This document shows, piece after piece, positions 61,240-64,000 of a DNA stretch of 64,000 nucleotides. Numbering within the stretch: the first letter of the stretch is position 1; each line of letters opens with the position of its first letter. Below the pieces are notes generated by a model. The model was given only the letters and a program-made list of their open reading frames with translations. It searched no databases and was not told the DNA's origin. The stretch is from Deinococcales bacterium (GTDB lineage: Bacteria > Deinococcota > Deinococci > Deinococcales > JAAFIG01): NCBI GenBank assembly GCA_025359505.1, contig JANYHH010000057.1:1-64000 (forward strand), given 5' to 3'. The translations under genes were made by a program, and so were the position numbers.

Positions 61240-62133
61240 TTAAAGCGGAGCTTTGTACCACTCCGGGGATAAGCTTTCGTTTACTTGAATCAGCCATTCT
61301 TGCGTGAAGTCTCTTTGCGACCGCTCGTCAAAAACGTCGGAGTTGACTCCCATATCAAGCGCCAATTCGCAAAAATGTGCGACTGCTCGAGCCTGTTCAA
61401 ACGTCAAATCGGCTTCAACTCTTTTAACAGGAAAGCCGCTCAAAATTCTTGTAATAGTCTCTTTGTCAAAATAATCAGAATTGGATGACCATTCACGCAG
61501 TGACCACCGCATGAACGCTGGAAGTAAATACTTGAAACCAATCTGATCAGTGTAGAAAAGCGCCTCATTGTAAGACTTAATTAGTTCTGAAGATAAGTCT
61601 TGCCATCGCTCTGTGTCTAATTCTCGAGCTTCGCGCAGTTGCTCTGGCGTAGGAATCGTGTTGTACCAATTGGCTTCACGCAGACCGATTCCCTCGTTTT
61701 TTTCTACAGTCGCAAATGCACTTTCGATCTCGGTAATCAGTTCCTTTTGGCGACGCTCGAGGTCTGCCATATCTTCTTGTAAACACTTGAAAGGAACCCA
61801 GCCAGATTCTCCTTGAGCATTTCTACACCATTGACCTTTAATCGATGTTGCAAAACCCTCGAGAATTTCTTCAAATTCAATATTAAGTTCAGTTGCGCTG
61901 AACTCTTGAGTGACGGTAGCGATGCTTGGTTCAGCTTCTATGAAATTGCCACCTTCTTCAAACGTCCAGTGCATTGCCCAGCCAGTGCGCCCATCCTGAA
62001 GGGTGCAAAACACACTACCTAGCCAATTCCAAGATTCATTTTTTGCGTAGCGAACCTGTACCTTTTCTCCGACAATCAATGTGATCGGATTTTCGACTTC
62101 TCGAGTGCGTGCTTTGGTGACAACCAATCTCAT
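61240..62133 (-). CDS. SH3-like / DUF6714-like protein
   Basis: 297 residues. The N-terminal 115 residues hold two bacterial SH3-like barrels (LIVGEKVQVRYAKNESW, CTLQDGRTGWAMHWTF; GQWCRNAQGESGWVPF). The C-terminal part (IESAFATVEKNEGIGLREANW, then DQIGFKYLLPAFMRWSLREW, later FEQARAVAHFCELALDMG) resembles DUF6714, a family often found among immunity-type proteins. Cytoplasmic. It starts on the base after the GNAT stop (TAAATG), so it is tightly coupled. Low CTCGAG density in the C-terminal half. Confidence 0.6.
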   Translation of the reverse strand: MRLVVTKARTREVENPITLIVGEKVQVRYAKNESWNWLGSVFCTLQDGRTGWAMHWTFEEGGNFIEAEPSIATVTQEFSATELNIEFEEILEGFATSIKGQWCRNAQGESGWVPFKCLQEDMADLERRQKELITEIESAFATVEKNEGIGLREANWYNTIPTPEQLREARELDTERWQDLSSELIKSYNEALFYTDQIGFKYLLPAFMRWSLREWSSNSDYFDKETITRILSGFPVKRVEADLTFEQARAVAHFCELALDMGVNSDVFDERSQRDFTQEWLIQVNESLSPEWYKAPL

Positions 62134-62814
62134 TTATTCGTTCCAACCTATATCTGGATTGCGCCAGACGATCATCACGCCGTAATTCGCGCAGCTCGCA
62201 TCCTCGAGATACTCTGGGATCACGCCGTAAATTCGGTAGCCGCGTTTGAGTTGAATGCTCAGCACAGGATCGAAGCGCTCGTTGCGAATGACTTCGTGCA
62301 GATAAGCTTCTATCGGCATCTCGAGACTCATAGCACCGTAGCCTTTGGGCATTGCGCCCGCGAAATGCCCGTGCAAGCCTAAGCGCTGCACCAAATCTTG
62401 ACGCGCTTTGTAGAGCAGGCTCGAGAGGCCTTGGCTGCGGTAATCGGGGTGGACGCCGATGTCCGCGCCGTACAGCCACGGGGAACTCGAGTCATGCGTG
62501 GTGAAATAGCCGTCACCGACGGCGGGGAAGAACTTGTGCTGGTAATGGTTGAAGTCCAGTGGGATTTGAATGTCGCTCGAGGAGGCGACGACTTTATCCT
62601 CGAGCGTATCCAGCACGGCGTGTTGACCAGCGGGGAAGATTTTGATGTGCGATGCGAAGTGATCCGCGCTCATGATCTCGGCATCTGCTAGATCAGGGAA
62701 GGAAATGCGCTGGATCGTCTCGAGGTCGCTCACCATCTCGAGCATGCTGTTCACAACGCGGTAACGCCCGTCGCTGCTCGAGACGAGGCTTGGTAAGTGG
62801 CTGTAGTCTGGCAT
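62134..62814 (-). CDS. GNAT family N-acetyltransferase
   Basis: A 226-residue acetyltransferase. The acetyl-CoA loop is VHPDYRSQGLSSLLYKARQ near residue 135, preceded by the strand SSPWLYGADIG. An N-terminal MVSDLETIQRISFPDLADAEI segment suits amino-acid or amine acetyltransferases that accompany nitrilase and amidohydrolase genes. Lies 54 bases after gabT on the same strand. Confidence 0.82.
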   Translation of the reverse strand: MPDYSHLPSLVSSSDGRYRVVNSMLEMVSDLETIQRISFPDLADAEIMSADHFASHIKIFPAGQHAVLDTLEDKVVASSSDIQIPLDFNHYQHKFFPAVGDGYFTTHDSSSPWLYGADIGVHPDYRSQGLSSLLYKARQDLVQRLGLHGHFAGAMPKGYGAMSLEMPIEAYLHEVIRNERFDPVLSIQLKRGYRIYGVIPEYLEDASCANYGVMIVWRNPDIGWNE

Positions 62815-62868
62815 TGAATTCCAATCGCAACGCCCGCGATCAACGAAGTCGCGGCGCTGCTCGAGGGT

Positions 62869-64000
62869 TTAGGCGCTGACCAGTGCGGGCTTCATCGCGG
62901 CGTCAGCGGCGCGGAACGCGTTGGCAACGACATGCAACGCCTCGCGCAGCATCTCATCAGAAATGTCCAGCGTTGGTAGGAAGCGAATGCAGTTGCCGTA
63001 CAAGCCTGCACGCAGCAGCACCACACCGCCTTGCAAGGTGCGCTTGGTGATCTCGGGGATGATTTCCATCCACGGCTCTTTGGTCACGGGGTCTTTGACG
63101 AACTCCACGACCATCATGCCGCCAATGCCGCGCACGTCGCCAATGCAGGACAGCTCGAGCTTCATGGGTTCAAAAATCTCGCGGATTGTCGCCTCGATGC
63201 GGGCGGCTCCGGCTTGCAGTTCTGGTGATTGCAGTAATTCCAGCGCCTCGAGCGCCGCGACGCAGGCGAGGGGGTTGCCGCCGTAGGTGCTGCCGACGCC
63301 GCCGATGTGCGGGCTGTCCATGATTTCGCTGCGTCCAGTGATGGCGCTGAGCGGCATTCCGGCTGCCAAGCTTTTGGCGCTAATCACCATGTCTGGCACG
63401 ACGTTGCTGTGCTCAATTGCCCAGAGCTTACCCGTGCGACCGCTGCCAGATTGGATCTCGTCAGCGATCATCACCGCGCCGATGCGGGTGCAAACCTCGC
63501 GGATTTTCTCCAAAAACTGCTTGGGCACGGGAATGAAGCCGCCCTCGCCGACGACGGGTTCGATCACGATACACGCGACCGCGCTGCCGTCAATGTGCGC
63601 CACGAGCGCGTTGTCCAAGTTCCAGCAGCACCACTCGAGGTAATCGCTCTCAGACATGCCGTTGGGGGTGCGGTAGAGGTTCGGCAGTGGCAGGCGGTAA
63701 ACTTCCGGCGCGAACGGCCCGAAACCTTTCTTGAACAGTCCGTACTTGCTGGTCATCGCCATTGTCAGGTTGCTGCGCCCGTGATACGCGCCTTCAAACA
63801 CGATCACGCCAGCGCGACCCGTGAAACGGCGCGCGATTTTGACGGCGTTCTCCACGGCTTCCGCGCCGCCGTTGCTGAGCAGGGTTTTCTTGGCGAAATC
63901 GCCGGGCGTCAAGCGGTTCAGCGCCTCGCAGACCGCGACGTATGGCTCGTAATTGGCGACGATGCTGCACATGTGCAGGTATTTGTCCACTTGCGCGTGC
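62869..64000 (-). CDS. gabT: 4-aminobutyrate aminotransferase, N-terminus beyond the window
   Basis: At least 377 residues of a class III PLP aminotransferase; the frame is open to the window edge, so about 60 N-terminal residues are missing. SNGGAEAVENAVKIARRFTGR and VIVFEGAYHGRSNLTMAMTS are the cofactor phosphate loop and aromatic stack, MIADEIQSGSGRTG has the PLP Asp, and VISAKSLAAGMPLSAITGR has the Schiff-base Lys. It moves the amino group of GABA to 2-oxoglutarate, giving succinate semialdehyde for gabD. Likely first gene of the minus-strand run down to gabD. Confidence 0.9.
   Translation of the reverse strand, partial: HAQVDKYLHMCSIVANYEPYVAVCEALNRLTPGDFAKKTLLSNGGAEAVENAVKIARRFTGRAGVIVFEGAYHGRSNLTMAMTSKYGLFKKGFGPFAPEVYRLPLPNLYRTPNGMSESDYLEWCCWNLDNALVAHIDGSAVACIVIEPVVGEGGFIPVPKQFLEKIREVCTRIGAVMIADEIQSGSGRTGKLWAIEHSNVVPDMVISAKSLAAGMPLSAITGRSEIMDSPHIGGVGSTYGGNPLACVAALEALELLQSPELQAGAARIEATIREIFEPMKLELSCIGDVRGIGGMMVVEFVKDPVTKEPWMEIIPEITKRTLQGGVVLLRAGLYGNCIRFLPTLDISDEMLREALHVVANAFRAADAAMKPALVSA

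Larger units (their letters stand above)
1..64000. repeat. Hyper-abundant dispersed palindrome CTCGAG
   Basis: The hexamer CTCGAG occurs throughout the window, in genes of both strands and between genes. A hand count gives 30 copies in bases 1-2800 and 12 in 14280-15540, about one per 95-105 bp; random expectation at this base composition is about one per 3 kb. In coding DNA it is read in every frame (CTC-GAG as Leu-Glu, TCG-AG as Ser-Ser/Arg), so it is not a codon effect. The density collapses in 11837-14280 (two copies), 38040-38640 (none) and most of 26236-27699. It behaves like a genome-wide iterated palindrome comparable to HIP1 of cyanobacteria. The function is unknown. Confidence 0.93.

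Noticed and set aside
1-64000. tRNA, rRNA, CRISPR arrays, transposases, prophage genes
   Set aside because: None recognised on either strand by reading; short RNAs could be missed without a covariance search.

Overview
The window is bacterial, roughly 60% GC, densely packed, and best explained as a chromosome segment of the Deinococcus-Thermus phylum (Deinococcota). The evidence is direct. The DNA polymerase I polymerase domain reads like Taq polymerase, including the block GVLYGMSAHRLS. The isocitrate/isopropylmalate-type dehydrogenase follows Thermus homoisocitrate dehydrogenase almost motif by motif. At least a dozen genes have a -10 box (TAnnnT) only 6-7 bases before the start codon, the leaderless arrangement known to be common in Deinococcus. 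The genus cannot be fixed from the sequence. The whole window is also saturated with the palindrome CTCGAG, about once per 95 bp in typical genes against about once per 3 kb expected. Stretches that lack it look recently acquired.

Layout. 0.35-2.7 kb: a minimal nucleotidyltransferase and a tRNA nucleotidyltransferase/HD protein (+). 2.8-8.7 kb: nine co-directional minus-strand genes (SDR, GNAT, Gfo/Idh, P450, then DUF3291, ABM and GYD small alpha/beta-barrel proteins and two small proteins), divergent from a large BTAD-NB-ARC-TPR regulator (8.9-11.8 kb). 11.8-14.2 kb: a type II restriction-modification island (methyltransferase, controller, PD-ExK nuclease with an in-frame TAG) that is nearly free of CTCGAG. 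14.4-17.5 kb: glutaryl-CoA dehydrogenase, a MarR-controlled membrane protein and a phosphoribosyltransferase. 17.6-21.7 kb: a secreted five-repeat protein coupled to a clostripain-type protease. 21.7-23.3 kb: cysS preceded by what looks like a complete leader-peptide attenuator with tandem Cys codons. 23.4-28 kb: secreted and small membrane proteins, a methyltransferase and a putative secreted glycosidase-like protein.

28.3-30.8 kb: an acyl-CoA mutase large subunit, a macrodomain protein and a hypothetical, translationally coupled. 30.9-33.8 kb: AzlCD exporter, AraC regulator and homoisocitrate dehydrogenase (lysine by the alpha-aminoadipate route). 34-37 kb: AttH/CrtC-like lipoprotein, acidic small protein, rRNA methyltransferase. 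37.1-41.1 kb: zinc-ribbon/Ser-Thr kinase/WD40 protein whose frame is cut by two in-frame TGA codons. 41.2-46.2 kb: polA with a repetitive N-terminal extension, a membrane protein and an M3 peptidase. 46.6-49.6 kb: a stand-alone sigma region-4-like protein, mgtE with a strong promoter and a leader ORF beginning MEPIP, and dprA. 49.7-53.1 kb: an ABC-2 exporter operon. 53.3-56.8 kb: a mono-heme c-type protein, an MFS permease, and a PadR regulator with a membrane partner.

56.9-64 kb: a minus-strand run from gabT (cut by the window edge) to gabD. Between these GABA-degradation genes lie a GNAT, an SH3/DUF6714-like protein, an amidohydrolase with a fused C-terminal domain, an AbrB-like protein, an addiction-module antitoxin and an unrecognised partner. 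The strongest candidates for something new are the CTCGAG signature, the cysS attenuator, the mgtE leader ORF, the interrupted kinase and restriction genes, and the antitoxin cassette with a non-canonical partner. No rRNA, tRNA, CRISPR array or transposase was recognised.
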